NCBI GenBank assembly: GCA_947632005.1
Contig: CANRNU010000017.1
Span: 1-45,267, forward strand
Direction of reading: 5' to 3'
Length of the DNA stretch: 45,267 bases
From: an uncultured Oscillospiraceae bacterium
GTDB lineage: Bacteria; Bacillota; Clostridia; Oscillospirales; Oscillospiraceae
Under the pieces are notes generated by a model. That model worked only from the letters and a program-made list of their open reading frames with translations. It made no database searches and was not told the origin of the DNA. The translations under genes were made by a program, and so were the position numbers. Shown here one piece after another: positions 17,052-25,665 of the stretch (positions are counted from its first letter, which is position 1; every line of letters begins with the position of its first letter).

Positions 17052-18341
17052 TCATGCCCCCGGCTTTCCAAGATTTTTGAACATATAACCCTTGTAGCCC
17101 TCCACGCCCGGCTGGTCGAAGGGGTTGACCCCCAGCAGCATGCAGGACAGATAACAGGCGAACAGGAAGAAATAATACAGCCGCCCCAAGGTATCCTCGT
17201 CGATGGCAGGAACGGTGAACTCCAGACAGGGGATGCCCCGCTCGCTGTGGGCGGCGATGGTAGCCCGGCGGGCCACGTCGTTCATGTCCCAGAAGTCCAT
17301 GCCGGTGAGGTAGTCGAAATAGTCCTTTTTCGTCTCCGCCGGCAGCACCACGGAGGCGTCCCGGGCCGCCACAGTCAGGAAGGTCTCAAAGAGGATGGGA
17401 CTCCCCTGCTGGACGAACTGACCGGTGGCATGCAGATCCTCGGAGTTGCTGGCCACCACCGGATAGAGGGCCGTATCCTCCTTCCCCTCGCTCTCGGCGA
17501 AGGTCTGGACCCACCACTTGGCGAAGTAGTCCAGCCTGGGCTCGAAAAACGCCAGCATCTCCAGATCGTAGCCCGCCTCCAGCAGCAGCTTGCGGATACA
17601 GGCATAGCGAAGGGCCATATTCTCCCCAGCCGGCGCGGCGAACAGCTCATCCCGCATGGCCCGCATGCCCCCCGTCAGGGCGGCGATGTCCACCCCCGCC
17701 ACGGCCATGGGGAACAGCCCCACGTCGGAGATCACGGAGAACCGGCCTCCCACCCGCTCGGGGAAGGTCAGGAAGGTATAGCCGTTGTCCCGGCAGAGGG
17801 CCTCCAGGGTGGAGCCCGGCGTGCCGGTGGCAAAGATCCGCCTGGCCGCGTCCTTTTCCCCATAGCGCCGCTCCAGATACTGCCGCAGCACCCGGAAAGC
17901 GATGCCCGGCTCCAGGGTCTCGAAATTCTTGGCGATGCAGTCGATATAGACGGATGCATATCCGTCCAGCTCCTTCAGCGTCCGGGCCATCTCCGCCGCG
18001 GAGATGGTGTTGCCCGCCCAGAGGATAGCGGGGCCGCCCGCAGGCCGCAGGGCCTTGATGGCCGCCCGGGAGGACTGGTTGGAGCCCCCGATGCCGATGA
18101 CCACGAAGGCGTCGGCATCGGCCCGGACCCGGGCGGCCTGCTGCTGCAAAAACGCCACCCGCTCCGGTCCGGCGGACTCATCCACCGTCCGCCAGCCCAG
18201 AAAGTCCCGGTAGACCGGGTCCCCCGCCACAGCCTTTTCCAGCAGCGGCGCGGCCTGGGCCATCCGCGCCTCCAGGGCCCCGGGGGCAATGACGCCCTTC
18301 CGGTCCGTCAGGGTCAGGGTGATCTTTCCTTCCACGGTCAC
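17052..18341 (-). CDS. Glucose-6-phosphate isomerase homologue with altered phosphate loop
   Basis: The 429-residue protein is of Bacillus PGI length. It keeps the family marks GIGGSN (83-88), VGGRFSV (197-203) and FDQPGVEGYK, whose Lys417 is the catalytic Lys. The phosphate-binding segment, SKTFTTQE in E. coli-type and SKSGTTTE in Bacillus-type enzymes, is AKNFETLE (137-144): most hydroxyl side chains are lost and a Glu is gained. The Glu of the Bacillus-type GQYxQEG motif is Gln312. It is probably a sugar isomerase for a substrate that is not glucose 6-phosphate. GTG at 18341 overlaps the aldolase stop; a second GTG at 18335 is better spaced from GGGGAGG and may be the true start. Confidence 0.83.
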   Translation of the reverse strand: MTVEGKITLTLTDRKGVIAPGALEARMAQAAPLLEKAVAGDPVYRDFLGWRTVDESAGPERVAFLQQQAARVRADADAFVVIGIGGSNQSSRAAIKALRPAGGPAILWAGNTISAAEMARTLKELDGYASVYIDCIAKNFETLEPGIAFRVLRQYLERRYGEKDAARRIFATGTPGSTLEALCRDNGYTFLTFPERVGGRFSVISDVGLFPMAVAGVDIAALTGGMRAMRDELFAAPAGENMALRYACIRKLLLEAGYDLEMLAFFEPRLDYFAKWWVQTFAESEGKEDTALYPVVASNSEDLHATGQFVQQGSPILFETFLTVAARDASVVLPAETKKDYFDYLTGMDFWDMNDVARRATIAAHSERGIPCLEFTVPAIDEDTLGRLYYFFLFACYLSCMLLGVNPFDQPGVEGYKGYMFKNLGKPGA

Positions 18342-19495
18342 ACCTCCCCGGCCTTATAGCGCCGGGCCATCTCCTCCAGGGAGACCTGCTCCACCAGAGG
18401 CGCCCGGCCCACGCTGCCGAACTCCACGATCAGGGTTCCTACGGCCTCCTTCACGCCCCGGCGCATGGCGTCGGTCACCAGCGCCACCGTGCCCTCGTCC
18501 CCGGTGCCGTACATGACCGTGTCCATGATGGGCGGCAGAAACACCCGGGGATCAAAGGCCTCCCGGCGGGCATCCAGCAGCTCCCACACCGGTCCGATGC
18601 GGCTGTCGGTCTTCAGCTCTGGCCTGTCCCGGAACAGCTCCCGGAGATTGCGGGTCACCGCCAGGCGGATGTCCGTATCCACGTTGATCTTCCGGATGCC
18701 GCAGGGGATGGCCGCCCGCAGCTCCTCCTTGGAGATGCCGTGGGCGTTTTGCACATCGCCCCCCAGGGCGTTGATCTCGTCCACGATGTACCGGGGCACG
18801 GTGGAGGAACCGTGGGACACCAGCGCGCCTTTGATGCCAGCGTGGTCCATGCACTCCCGGATGGCGATGGGGATCTCCCGGCGGAGCTTCACATCCTTGC
18901 CCTTGCTGGCGCCGTGCATGGTGCCGTAGCTGATGGCCAGGGCGTCCACGCCGGTCTTTTGGAAGAATTCCACCGCCGACAGGGGGTTGGTATAGGTCGA
19001 GTTGGCGGCAAACACATGGTCCTCCACCCCGGCCAGGATGCCGAGCTCTCCCTCCACGGAAACGCCCCGCTCGTGGGCGTAGCGCACCACCTCCCGGGTC
19101 AGCTCCACGTTCTGGTCGAAGGGCAGGCTGGACCCGTCGATCATCACCGAGGTATAACCCCCCTGGATGGCAGCCGCGCAGGCGTCGAAGTCCCGGCCGT
19201 GGTCCAGATGGAGCACCACCGGGATGGGGCTGTCCTGGGCAAAGCGCTTCACCGCGTCGGCGATGTTCTTCGCCCCGCGTTTTTTATCCTCCAATGTGCC
19301 GTTGGCAAAGTCCGTCCGGCCTCCCATGAAGGCGTTGGCCAGGTCCGCCCCCTGCAAAATGGCGGGGGAGCGAAACATCTCATGGACGGCGATGACCGCC
19401 TCGGCCTGGGCCACGGCATTCACGTTGAAGGCGCCCTGGGCATAGCCGTGGGCCTGGGCAGCGTCCAGCACGGGACGCAGCGGGATCAGTGACAT
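18338..19495 (-). CDS. Class II fructose-bisphosphate aldolase family protein
   Basis: The 385-residue protein has all zinc and catalytic residues of class II aldolases: Asp and His in LHLDHG, Glu in EGELG, His in SYGTMHGASKG and His in VSHGSSTVP, then KINVDTD near the C-terminus. The HGSS-VP form is that of the longer, Calvin-cycle-like (CbbA) subtype. It would cleave a ketose 1-phosphate derivative to dihydroxyacetone phosphate and an aldehyde. Unlike its neighbours it keeps its metal and DHAP-binding motifs, as expected if only the C6 end of the substrate is unusual. AGGAGA precedes the ATG. Its stop overlaps the start of the PGI-like gene. Confidence 0.88.
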   Translation of the reverse strand: MSLIPLRPVLDAAQAHGYAQGAFNVNAVAQAEAVIAVHEMFRSPAILQGADLANAFMGGRTDFANGTLEDKKRGAKNIADAVKRFAQDSPIPVVLHLDHGRDFDACAAAIQGGYTSVMIDGSSLPFDQNVELTREVVRYAHERGVSVEGELGILAGVEDHVFAANSTYTNPLSAVEFFQKTGVDALAISYGTMHGASKGKDVKLRREIPIAIRECMDHAGIKGALVSHGSSTVPRYIVDEINALGGDVQNAHGISKEELRAAIPCGIRKINVDTDIRLAVTRNLRELFRDRPELKTDSRIGPVWELLDARREAFDPRVFLPPIMDTVMYGTGDEGTVALVTDAMRRGVKEAVGTLIVEFGSVGRAPLVEQVSLEEMARRYKAGEV

Positions 19496-19530
19496 GACAG
19501 GATCTCCTTTCTATCAAAACATCTGTTCTC

Positions 19531-20670
19531 TCAGGCGGCGTAGACGATCCGGCCGCCCACGATGGTACAGCGCACCTGCAGGTCCCCGTCCAGCACGGTC
19601 AGATCCCCGTCCATGCCGGGGGAGATGACCCCTTTGCTCTTCCAGCCCATCAGGGCGGCGGGGTTGGCCGTCATGAGACGGCAGACCTCCCAGGGAGGCC
19701 GGCCAGTGAATTCTGCCAGATTGCGCAGGGCCCGGACCATGGTGAGGGTGCTCCCGGCCCGGGCGCCGCCCCCGGCCAGCTTGGCGTCCCCGTCCACCAC
19801 CTCCACATCGTTGACCCCCAGCTTGTACCGGCCATCCGGCAGACCTGCGGCCATGATGCTGTCCGTGATGGCCACCACTCTGTCCCAGCCCTTGGCCTTC
19901 AGGATGAGGCGCACCGACCCGGGATGCAGATGCAGCCCGTCGCAGATGGCCTCGCACCACACGTCCGTCTCCAGCGCCGCCCCGAAGATGGCGGGTTCGT
20001 GCTGATGGAAAAGCCGCATGGCGTTGGCGGTGTGGGTAGCGGCAGAGGCACCGGCCCGGATACAGGCCATGGCCTGGTCATACGTCGCGCCGCTGTGGCC
20101 GATGGCCACGGTGATGCCCATCTCCCGCAGAGCCGGGATCAGGGCCGCCGCCCCCTCCACCTCCGGGGAGAGCGTCACATAGGTGATGTGGCCCCCTGCC
20201 GCCTGCTGGTACCGGGCAAACAGCGCCGGGTCCGCCTTTTTCATCAAAAGCCGTTCCGGCATGGCCCCTTTGTATTCCGGGGACAGACAGGGCCCCTCCA
20301 GGTGGATGCCCAGCAGGGCCGCCCCGTCCGGCCGGCTCTCGATCACCTGCCGCGCCTGGCCGATGCACCAGAGGGTCTGCTCCGGCGTATCAGTGAGCAC
20401 GCTGCACTGCCAGCCGGTCACGCCCTGGCTGGCGAAGAACCGCCCGATGGTCCGAAGGCCGTCCGCGTCGGCAGCGTTCACGTCCACCCCGCCGCCCCCG
20501 TGGGTATGCAGGTCGATGAAGCCCGGCAGCACCAGGCACCCGGTCACATCCAGCCCCTCCGCAGGCGCGTCCTCCAGGGCGGCGATCTTCCCGTCCCGGA
20601 CGGTCAGGCCGGTGTCCCGGAGCCCCTCCGGGGTCAGCACCCGGCCTCCCCGCAGATGCAGCCCGCCCAT
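19531..20670 (-). CDS. nagA: N-acetylglucosamine-6-phosphate deacetylase family protein (NagA)
   Basis: The 379-residue amidohydrolase has the NagA metal and catalytic residues: HTH (55-57), Glu125 in HLEGP, His192 in IGHSGA, His213 in THTANAM and Asp270 in ITDS. His247 of DGLHLHP is also kept. The Arg of the family's REPG motif, which I recall as a phosphate contact in E. coli NagA, is His224 (QHEP). It should remove an acetyl group from a GlcNAc-type sugar, but the C6 substituent may not be phosphate. Its ATG shares one base with the NagB-like stop (TGATG), which points to translational coupling. No separate ribosome-binding site is obvious. Confidence 0.88.
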   Translation of the reverse strand: MGGLHLRGGRVLTPEGLRDTGLTVRDGKIAALEDAPAEGLDVTGCLVLPGFIDLHTHGGGGVDVNAADADGLRTIGRFFASQGVTGWQCSVLTDTPEQTLWCIGQARQVIESRPDGAALLGIHLEGPCLSPEYKGAMPERLLMKKADPALFARYQQAAGGHITYVTLSPEVEGAAALIPALREMGITVAIGHSGATYDQAMACIRAGASAATHTANAMRLFHQHEPAIFGAALETDVWCEAICDGLHLHPGSVRLILKAKGWDRVVAITDSIMAAGLPDGRYKLGVNDVEVVDGDAKLAGGGARAGSTLTMVRALRNLAEFTGRPPWEVCRLMTANPAALMGWKSKGVISPGMDGDLTVLDGDLQVRCTIVGGRIVYAA

Positions 20671-21491
20671 CAGAAGGGCTGCTCCGCGGCGATGTGGTTT
20701 ACATAAATCACCGCATCCGGGTGCTCCTGGGCCAAGGTCACGGGAAAGGCGCTGGTGATCTCCCCATAGGCCGCCCGGCGGCACACGGCCCTGTGCCAGT
20801 CCCGGAAGACGGCCAGGCGCAGCTTTTTCGCCCCCAGGATCTCCTTCATGCCCACGGTGACACACTTTTTGGGCATGGCCTCCAGGGCTCCTCCCAGGTC
20901 CCCCACGCAGTTGGTGGCCCGGGTCTCCGGGGCGATGTCCAATACCCGGGTGGTGAGGGCGGCGAACTGTGCCGGTGTCAGGTCCGGCTGCGGCTCGTTG
21001 AAGGCCAGGTGGCCCGTGATGCCCACGCCGCCGAAGCAGGCGTCCACACCCCCCAGCTTTTCGATGAGCGCTGGGACCTTATCCGGGTCTGCCGGGTCGG
21101 GGAATATCCGCTGCTCCGGGGGCATGACCAGCGCCGGGTCCAGCTTTCCGTAGACCTCCCGGTCCATAAAACCCCGGAAGGACAGGGGGCTGTCCTGGGG
21201 GATATACTCCCCCTCATCGGTCAGGTACTCGTCCATGTTGATGATCCAGCAGTTTTTCAGGTCCAGCCGCCGCTCGTTCACCATCCGGACGAAGTACGGG
21301 TACTGCCCCACCGGCCCCACCGGGCAGATGAGCACCGTACGGCGTCCCGCGGCGTTGTTCTCCCCGATGACGGCGCACATCTCCTCCGCCAGGGCCTCAA
21401 AGACCGCCTCGGAGCTGGGGAATCTCACGATGGGCAGCCGGGCGTTCTCCCCCAGATGCTCGGGGGGGATGTGATAATACTCCATTGACAT
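20670..21491 (-). CDS. Glucosamine-6-phosphate deaminase-like sugar isomerase (NagB family)
   Basis: The 273-residue protein keeps the NagB general-base motif NMDEY (Asp87) and His161 and Glu166 of GHLAFNEP. Two parts differ. The catalytic Asp of G-N-D-G-H is Thr159 (GITGH), and the LPTGGTP phosphate loop is replaced by CPVGPVGQYP (56-65). The allosteric-site Lys of E. coli NagB is also missing. It is therefore a diverged isomerase/deaminase, probably acting on a sugar other than glucosamine 6-phosphate. I chose the ATG at 21491 because GAGGAGG lies seven bases upstream; an ATG two codons further is also possible. It follows the response regulator by 17 bp. Confidence 0.82.
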   Translation of the reverse strand: MSMEYYHIPPEHLGENARLPIVRFPSSEAVFEALAEEMCAVIGENNAAGRRTVLICPVGPVGQYPYFVRMVNERRLDLKNCWIINMDEYLTDEGEYIPQDSPLSFRGFMDREVYGKLDPALVMPPEQRIFPDPADPDKVPALIEKLGGVDACFGGVGITGHLAFNEPQPDLTPAQFAALTTRVLDIAPETRATNCVGDLGGALEAMPKKCVTVGMKEILGAKKLRLAVFRDWHRAVCRRAAYGEITSAFPVTLAQEHPDAVIYVNHIAAEQPF

Positions 21492-21508
21492 GAATCGACC
21501 TCCTCGGT

Positions 21509-22195
21509 TTATTGGAACAGATCCTCCAGCCCCAGCCGGTGGATCATCTGTACGATCTCCTTGGTGCGGGAGCATCCGAACTTATTCAAAAGGCCCTTGA
21601 TCTGGGTCTTGACCGTGACCACCTCCACGCAGCGCAGACGGGCGATCTCCGGCACCTTATGGCCCTCCAGAAGATACTTGACCAAGGTCCGCTCCGCCGG
21701 GGTAAGGCGGGACACGTTGTTGATAAAAAACAGCAGCGACCGCTCATTCTGACGCAGACGGCTGTACTCCCGCAGCACCACCTGCCGGACCCGGGGGTCC
21801 ATGACGGTCCGGTCCTGATAGGCGCTGCGGATGTGGTCCAGGAGCACCTGGTCGTCGCAGCCCTTGACCACATAATCCACCGCGCCGCTGGCCATGGCGC
21901 TCACGATCATATCCTCCGTCTCGTGGGCGGTGAGGAAAATGATCTTCACCTGGGGCTTGGTGCGGTGGATGGTCTCCGCGGCCTCGATGCCGCTCTGCAT
22001 GGTCTCCATCTCGATGTCCATGAGGATCACGTCGCAGTCCCGCTCCAGCGCCAGCTCACAGATCTGCCGGCCGCTCCCGGCGGCGCCTGCCAGCTCCATA
22101 TCCGGCTGGGAGGAGATGATGTCGCACATGTCCTCCAGCAGCAGCGGCATGTCGTCCGCCGCCATGACCCGGATCTTTTCCGTCCCCTCGCTCAT
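21509..22195 (-). CDS. Response regulator with LuxR-like C-terminal HTH
   Basis: The 228-residue protein has a receiver domain (about 7-125) with acidic pocket Asp14-Asp15, phospho-acceptor Asp60 in VILMDIEME, Thr89 and the Lys of YVVKG. The C-terminal region (about 158-215, LTPAERTLVKYLLEGHKVPE) matches a LuxR/NarL-type helix-turn-helix, with a weaker second half than usual. It overlaps the sensor gene by 4 bp (ATGA) and leads directly into the catabolic genes, so it probably controls this cluster. The GTATGAA repeats at 26488-26515 are a candidate target. Confidence 0.9.
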   Translation of the reverse strand: MSEGTEKIRVMAADDMPLLLEDMCDIISSQPDMELAGAAGSGRQICELALERDCDVILMDIEMETMQSGIEAAETIHRTKPQVKIIFLTAHETEDMIVSAMASGAVDYVVKGCDDQVLLDHIRSAYQDRTVMDPRVRQVVLREYSRLRQNERSLLFFINNVSRLTPAERTLVKYLLEGHKVPEIARLRCVEVVTVKTQIKGLLNKFGCSRTKEIVQMIHRLGLEDLFQ

Positions 22196-23697
22196 GGTTC
22201 CGTATCCCCCTCGAACAGCGGCAGCAGGATATAAAAGCAGCTCCCCTCCCCCGGCTTCGTCTCCAGGCGGAGGATGCCCCAGTGGCTCTTGACGATCCTG
22301 CGCACATAGTAAAGGCCCATGCCCCAGTTATAGGCCGTGTTCTTGCTGGTGAAGAAGGGGTCATAGATATGGCCCATGGCCTCCTTGGAGATGCCGCCCC
22401 CGTTGTCCCGGACCTCCAGCACGGTCCAGAGCCGTTCGCTGCGGATGACCAGCTCCACCTCCGGCTCCCGGCCGTTCTGGACCGCGGCCTCATAGCCGTT
22501 GATGAGAAGGTTGTATACCGCCTCGCTGAGGGCCCCCAGGTCGGCCAGCACCAGCCGGTCGGTCTGCCGGGTGACGGTGACCTCCCCCTCCGGGTACTTG
22601 CCCCGGAAGCGCTTCACCGCCGAGTCAGCCACCTGGCCCGCCGGGACGGGCCGCAGGCTCAGGGCCTGGGTCTTGAAGGTCCGGTAAAGCTCCTCCATCC
22701 GGGTCAGCATGCCCTCGTTCAGGTCCCGGAGCAGGTCGGCGCAGGCCCGGACCTGTTCCAGATCGGGGGACTCCTTCTCCAGGGCCCGGGACAGCTTCTT
22801 GTGGGCCACCCGGCTGGACAGAAGCTGATTTTTGATGCCGTGGACGAACACGGACACACCCTCGCCGGCGGCGTCGAACCGCCGCTCCAGGATCATGTCG
22901 TCCTTGCTCTGGGCAAAGTCGATCTGGGTATAGCGGATCATGCCGTAGCCGCCCAGAACGACGAAAAACACCGTACAGGACCCCAGGATCAGCCAGCCCA
23001 CCCCGGACAGGTGGGGACTGATATAGCTGGTGATGCCCAGGCGGATGTATTCGCCGATGAACATGTTGTAGATCTGTGCCGGGTCCTTGGTGGCATAGAG
23101 CAGATACAGCGCGGAGATGCTGGCCACCGACAGCAGCAGGTAGCGGAAATTGCGCTTGAAGTACGGGATGGTGATGGCCCGGTATTCCAGTACCAGCAGC
23201 ACGGCGGCGATGCCCAGATAGATCAGTATCCACCCCATGGATACCGGCAGCATGGCCCGCAGCAGCCAGAACCGGTCCCGGACCAGCGCATGGAAAACGT
23301 CCGGCCAGAAGTAGACCAGAAACAGCGCCGGCAGCACGAGGGCCAGCGTCCTGAGCAGCTTCAGCCGCCGCCGGACAGCCGGGATCATGGTCACCTCCAG
23401 GGACAGCAGCAGCACGCTCAAAGGGAACAGCGTCCGGCCCACCGCCACCACATAGCCCAGGGGCTCCATGGGGATGGGCGCGAACTGGAGCCAGCGCTGG
23501 ATCCGCACGGATAAAAACAGAAAGACCGGTTCCTTCGCGGCCACACCGCCCATCTTGGCGATGTAGACCACGACGCCGGAGAGCATGAGCAGGTTGGACA
23601 CGCTCATGCCCAGCAGGTGCAGGGAAAAGACGTCCTTCCGGTGCAGGGCCACGAAGACCGACAGCGCCAGGCAGAGGAAGATGACGATGAGCAGCAC
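22192..23697 (-). CDS. Membrane sensor histidine kinase
   Basis: The 501-residue protein has about seven N-terminal membrane helices (to about residue 255), no clear extracellular or PAS domain, then a kinase core. The phospho-acceptor His lies in FVHGIKNQLLSS, the N-box is NLLINGYEAA, the ATP lid contains DNGGGI and GMGLYYVRRIV, and DPFFTSK is the F-box. The ligand is probably sensed in or near the membrane, or through the transporter encoded upstream. Translation starts at GTG with GGAGGGGAG ahead of it. It is paired with the response regulator by a 4-bp overlap. Confidence 0.9.
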   Translation of the reverse strand: MLLIVIFLCLALSVFVALHRKDVFSLHLLGMSVSNLLMLSGVVVYIAKMGGVAAKEPVFLFLSVRIQRWLQFAPIPMEPLGYVVAVGRTLFPLSVLLLSLEVTMIPAVRRRLKLLRTLALVLPALFLVYFWPDVFHALVRDRFWLLRAMLPVSMGWILIYLGIAAVLLVLEYRAITIPYFKRNFRYLLLSVASISALYLLYATKDPAQIYNMFIGEYIRLGITSYISPHLSGVGWLILGSCTVFFVVLGGYGMIRYTQIDFAQSKDDMILERRFDAAGEGVSVFVHGIKNQLLSSRVAHKKLSRALEKESPDLEQVRACADLLRDLNEGMLTRMEELYRTFKTQALSLRPVPAGQVADSAVKRFRGKYPEGEVTVTRQTDRLVLADLGALSEAVYNLLINGYEAAVQNGREPEVELVIRSERLWTVLEVRDNGGGISKEAMGHIYDPFFTSKNTAYNWGMGLYYVRRIVKSHWGILRLETKPGEGSCFYILLPLFEGDTEP

Positions 23698-23732
23698 CTC
23701 GCTCCCCTCCTTCCTGATTCAACGGAAAGCAG

Positions 23733-23767
23733 ACCGCCGGGGCCCGCCTCAGCGGAGCCCCGGCGGT
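23733..23767 (-). other. Hairpin after the ABC binding-protein gene
   Basis: ACCGCCGGGGC (23733-23743) pairs perfectly with GCCCCGGCGGT (23757-23767) across a 13-nt loop. It lies between the binding-protein stop and the kinase start. No T run follows on the minus strand, so it is a likely attenuator or mRNA-stabilising hairpin that lowers expression of the regulatory and enzyme genes relative to the binding protein. Confidence 0.65.
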
Positions 23768-23798
23768 AAAATGGTCCGGTGTTTTGCGCGGGTCGGTC

Positions 23799-24809
23799 TT
23801 ACTCGCCCTTCGCCTCGGCGTAGGCGTCATAGGCCTCCTGCATCACGTCGAACAGGACGTAGTCCTCCACGGGGACCAGCTGGTCCTCGGTGAGGCGGCC
23901 CGTGTTGACGAACACGTTCTGCTGGGTCTCATAGACGGTCTTCAGCGCGTCCATATCGCCGCAGACCTCGGTGATGGTCTCCCAGTCGGCCTCGCCCAGG
24001 GCGGCGATCTGGGTATCCAGGTCGGCGTCCACGTGGGTGGCCAGGCTCTTGGCCATATCCTCCTGGTTGGCCAGGCGGTAGTCATGGGCCTTGTTCAGGG
24101 CCTGCCCGAACTTCACCAGCACGTCGTGGTTCTCCTCGGCATACTCAGCGGTGGTGATGTAGCTGGAGGGGAAGATGGCGGTGTCCAGGAAGTCGGCGTT
24201 CTTGCCCAGGCAGATATAGTCGTCGCCCAGCTGCTCCTTCAGCACCACGGTGTTGGGGGACCAGGAGGCGCAGGCGTCCACCTGACCGGAGACCATAGCG
24301 GTGGTCATGGTGTCCACGGTCATCTCCACGGTCTTGATGTCGTCCACGGTCATGCCGGCGGCGGCCAGCGCGGAGTGCAGGATGACCTCAGAGGAGGTGC
24401 CGGAGGAGACCGCAACGGTCTTGCCCTTCAGATCCTCAATGGTCTCGATGCCGTGGGACTTGTTGCCGATGACCTCATCGGACAGGGAGGTGGTGTGGTC
24501 CATGGCGAAGATGACGGCCTGGCCCTCGATGCACAGGGCGTGGGCGCCGTGGCCGATCTGGGAGATGTCGATGTCCCCGGAGGCCATGGCCGCGATCTCG
24601 GCGGGGCCGCCCTGGAACTCATAGACCTGCACATCCAGGCCCACTTCCTCGAAGTAGCCCTGGTCGATGCCCACGAACAGGGAGCCTGCGGAGCCCAGGT
24701 TGGGCATGTACGCCACGCGGACGGTGGTCAGCTCGTCGTCGGCCAGGGCGAAGGTGCCCAGGCTCAGGACCATGGCCACAGCCAGGAGCAGGGAAAGAAG
24801 CTTTTTCAT
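23799..24809 (-). CDS. NitT/TauT-family ABC transporter substrate-binding protein
   Basis: The 336-residue protein has a signal peptide (MKKLLSLLLAVAMVLSLG, likely cut after ALA) and a NMT1/TauA-like fold beginning VRVAYMPNLGSAGSLFVGIDQGYFEE, with GDIDISQIGHG following. Relatives bind taurine, alkanesulfonates, nitrate or pyrimidine precursors. There is no lipobox Cys, unusual for a Gram-positive binding protein. GGAGGATCACT precedes the ATG. It works with the ATPase and permease encoded just upstream. The context of a TauE/SafE exporter and a sulfatase favours a sulfur-containing ligand, as inference. Confidence 0.88.
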   Translation of the reverse strand: MKKLLSLLLAVAMVLSLGTFALADDELTTVRVAYMPNLGSAGSLFVGIDQGYFEEVGLDVQVYEFQGGPAEIAAMASGDIDISQIGHGAHALCIEGQAVIFAMDHTTSLSDEVIGNKSHGIETIEDLKGKTVAVSSGTSSEVILHSALAAAGMTVDDIKTVEMTVDTMTTAMVSGQVDACASWSPNTVVLKEQLGDDYICLGKNADFLDTAIFPSSYITTAEYAEENHDVLVKFGQALNKAHDYRLANQEDMAKSLATHVDADLDTQIAALGEADWETITEVCGDMDALKTVYETQQNVFVNTGRLTEDQLVPVEDYVLFDVMQEAYDAYAEAKGE

Positions 24810-24873
24810 AGTGATCCTCCTAATAAATTTATTTTACCTTGGTTCATCCGGCGCTGCCGGTTCAGGTACGGTC

Positions 24874-25665
24874 TTACTTGCGGACGGCCAGATATTCCTG
24901 ATAGACCTGGCTCCAGATGTAGTTTTTCAGCTCCAGGAACCGGGGGCTCATCTTGGTCTCCTGGTCCCGGGGATAGGGGATGTCGATGTCCACGATCTCT
25001 TTGACCCGGCCGGGGCGGGCGCACATGATGACCACACGCTGGGCCAGGATGATGGCCTCGTCCACGTCGTGGGTGATGAAGAAGCAGGTCTTCTGCTCCT
25101 TCTCCCATGTCTCCAGAAGCTCGGTCTGCAGCTGGGTACGGGTCTGGGCGTCCAGGGCGCCGAAGGGCTCGTCCATCAGAAGGACCTTCGGGTTCACCGC
25201 GTAGGCCCGGGCGATGGCCACCCGCTGCTTCATGCCGCCGGACAGCTCCTTGGGGTAGCTCTTGGCGAACTGCTCCAGTTCCACCATCTTCAGATACTTG
25301 TGGGCGATCTCCTCGCACTCATCTTTGCTTTTTCCCTGGAGCTTCAGACCGAACTGGACGTTCTTCTCCACGGTGAGCCAGGGGAACAGGGCATACTGCT
25401 GGAACACGATGCCCCGCTCGGGGCTGGGGCCGTCCACTTCCTTGCCGTCCACCAGGATATGGCCGGAGGTGGGGGTGTCCAGGCCGCCGATGTTATTGAG
25501 CAGGGTGCTCTTGCCGCAGCCGGAGGGGCCTACCACGCAGACGAATTCGTTCTCGTAGATATCCATGGTCACGCCGTTCAGGGCAACTACCTCGCCGTTG
25601 CGTCCCTGGAACTTTTTGACCACGTTGTCGATATGGACCTTTACTGCTGGATCGTTTCCTGCCAT
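24874..25665 (-). CDS. NitT/TauT-family ABC transporter ATP-binding protein
   Basis: The 263-residue cytoplasmic ATPase has Walker A GPSGCGKST, signature LSGGMKQR and Walker B LLMDEPFGALD, followed by the switch His in FFITHDVDEA. It matches the SsuB/TauB/NrtD subfamily. The ATG lies inside the permease gene (25-bp overlap) with AAGGAGG eight bases upstream, so the two are translated together. Confidence 0.92.
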   Translation of the reverse strand: MAGNDPAVKVHIDNVVKKFQGRNGEVVALNGVTMDIYENEFVCVVGPSGCGKSTLLNNIGGLDTPTSGHILVDGKEVDGPSPERGIVFQQYALFPWLTVEKNVQFGLKLQGKSKDECEEIAHKYLKMVELEQFAKSYPKELSGGMKQRVAIARAYAVNPKVLLMDEPFGALDAQTRTQLQTELLETWEKEQKTCFFITHDVDEAIILAQRVVIMCARPGRVKEIVDIDIPYPRDQETKMSPRFLELKNYIWSQVYQEYLAVRK

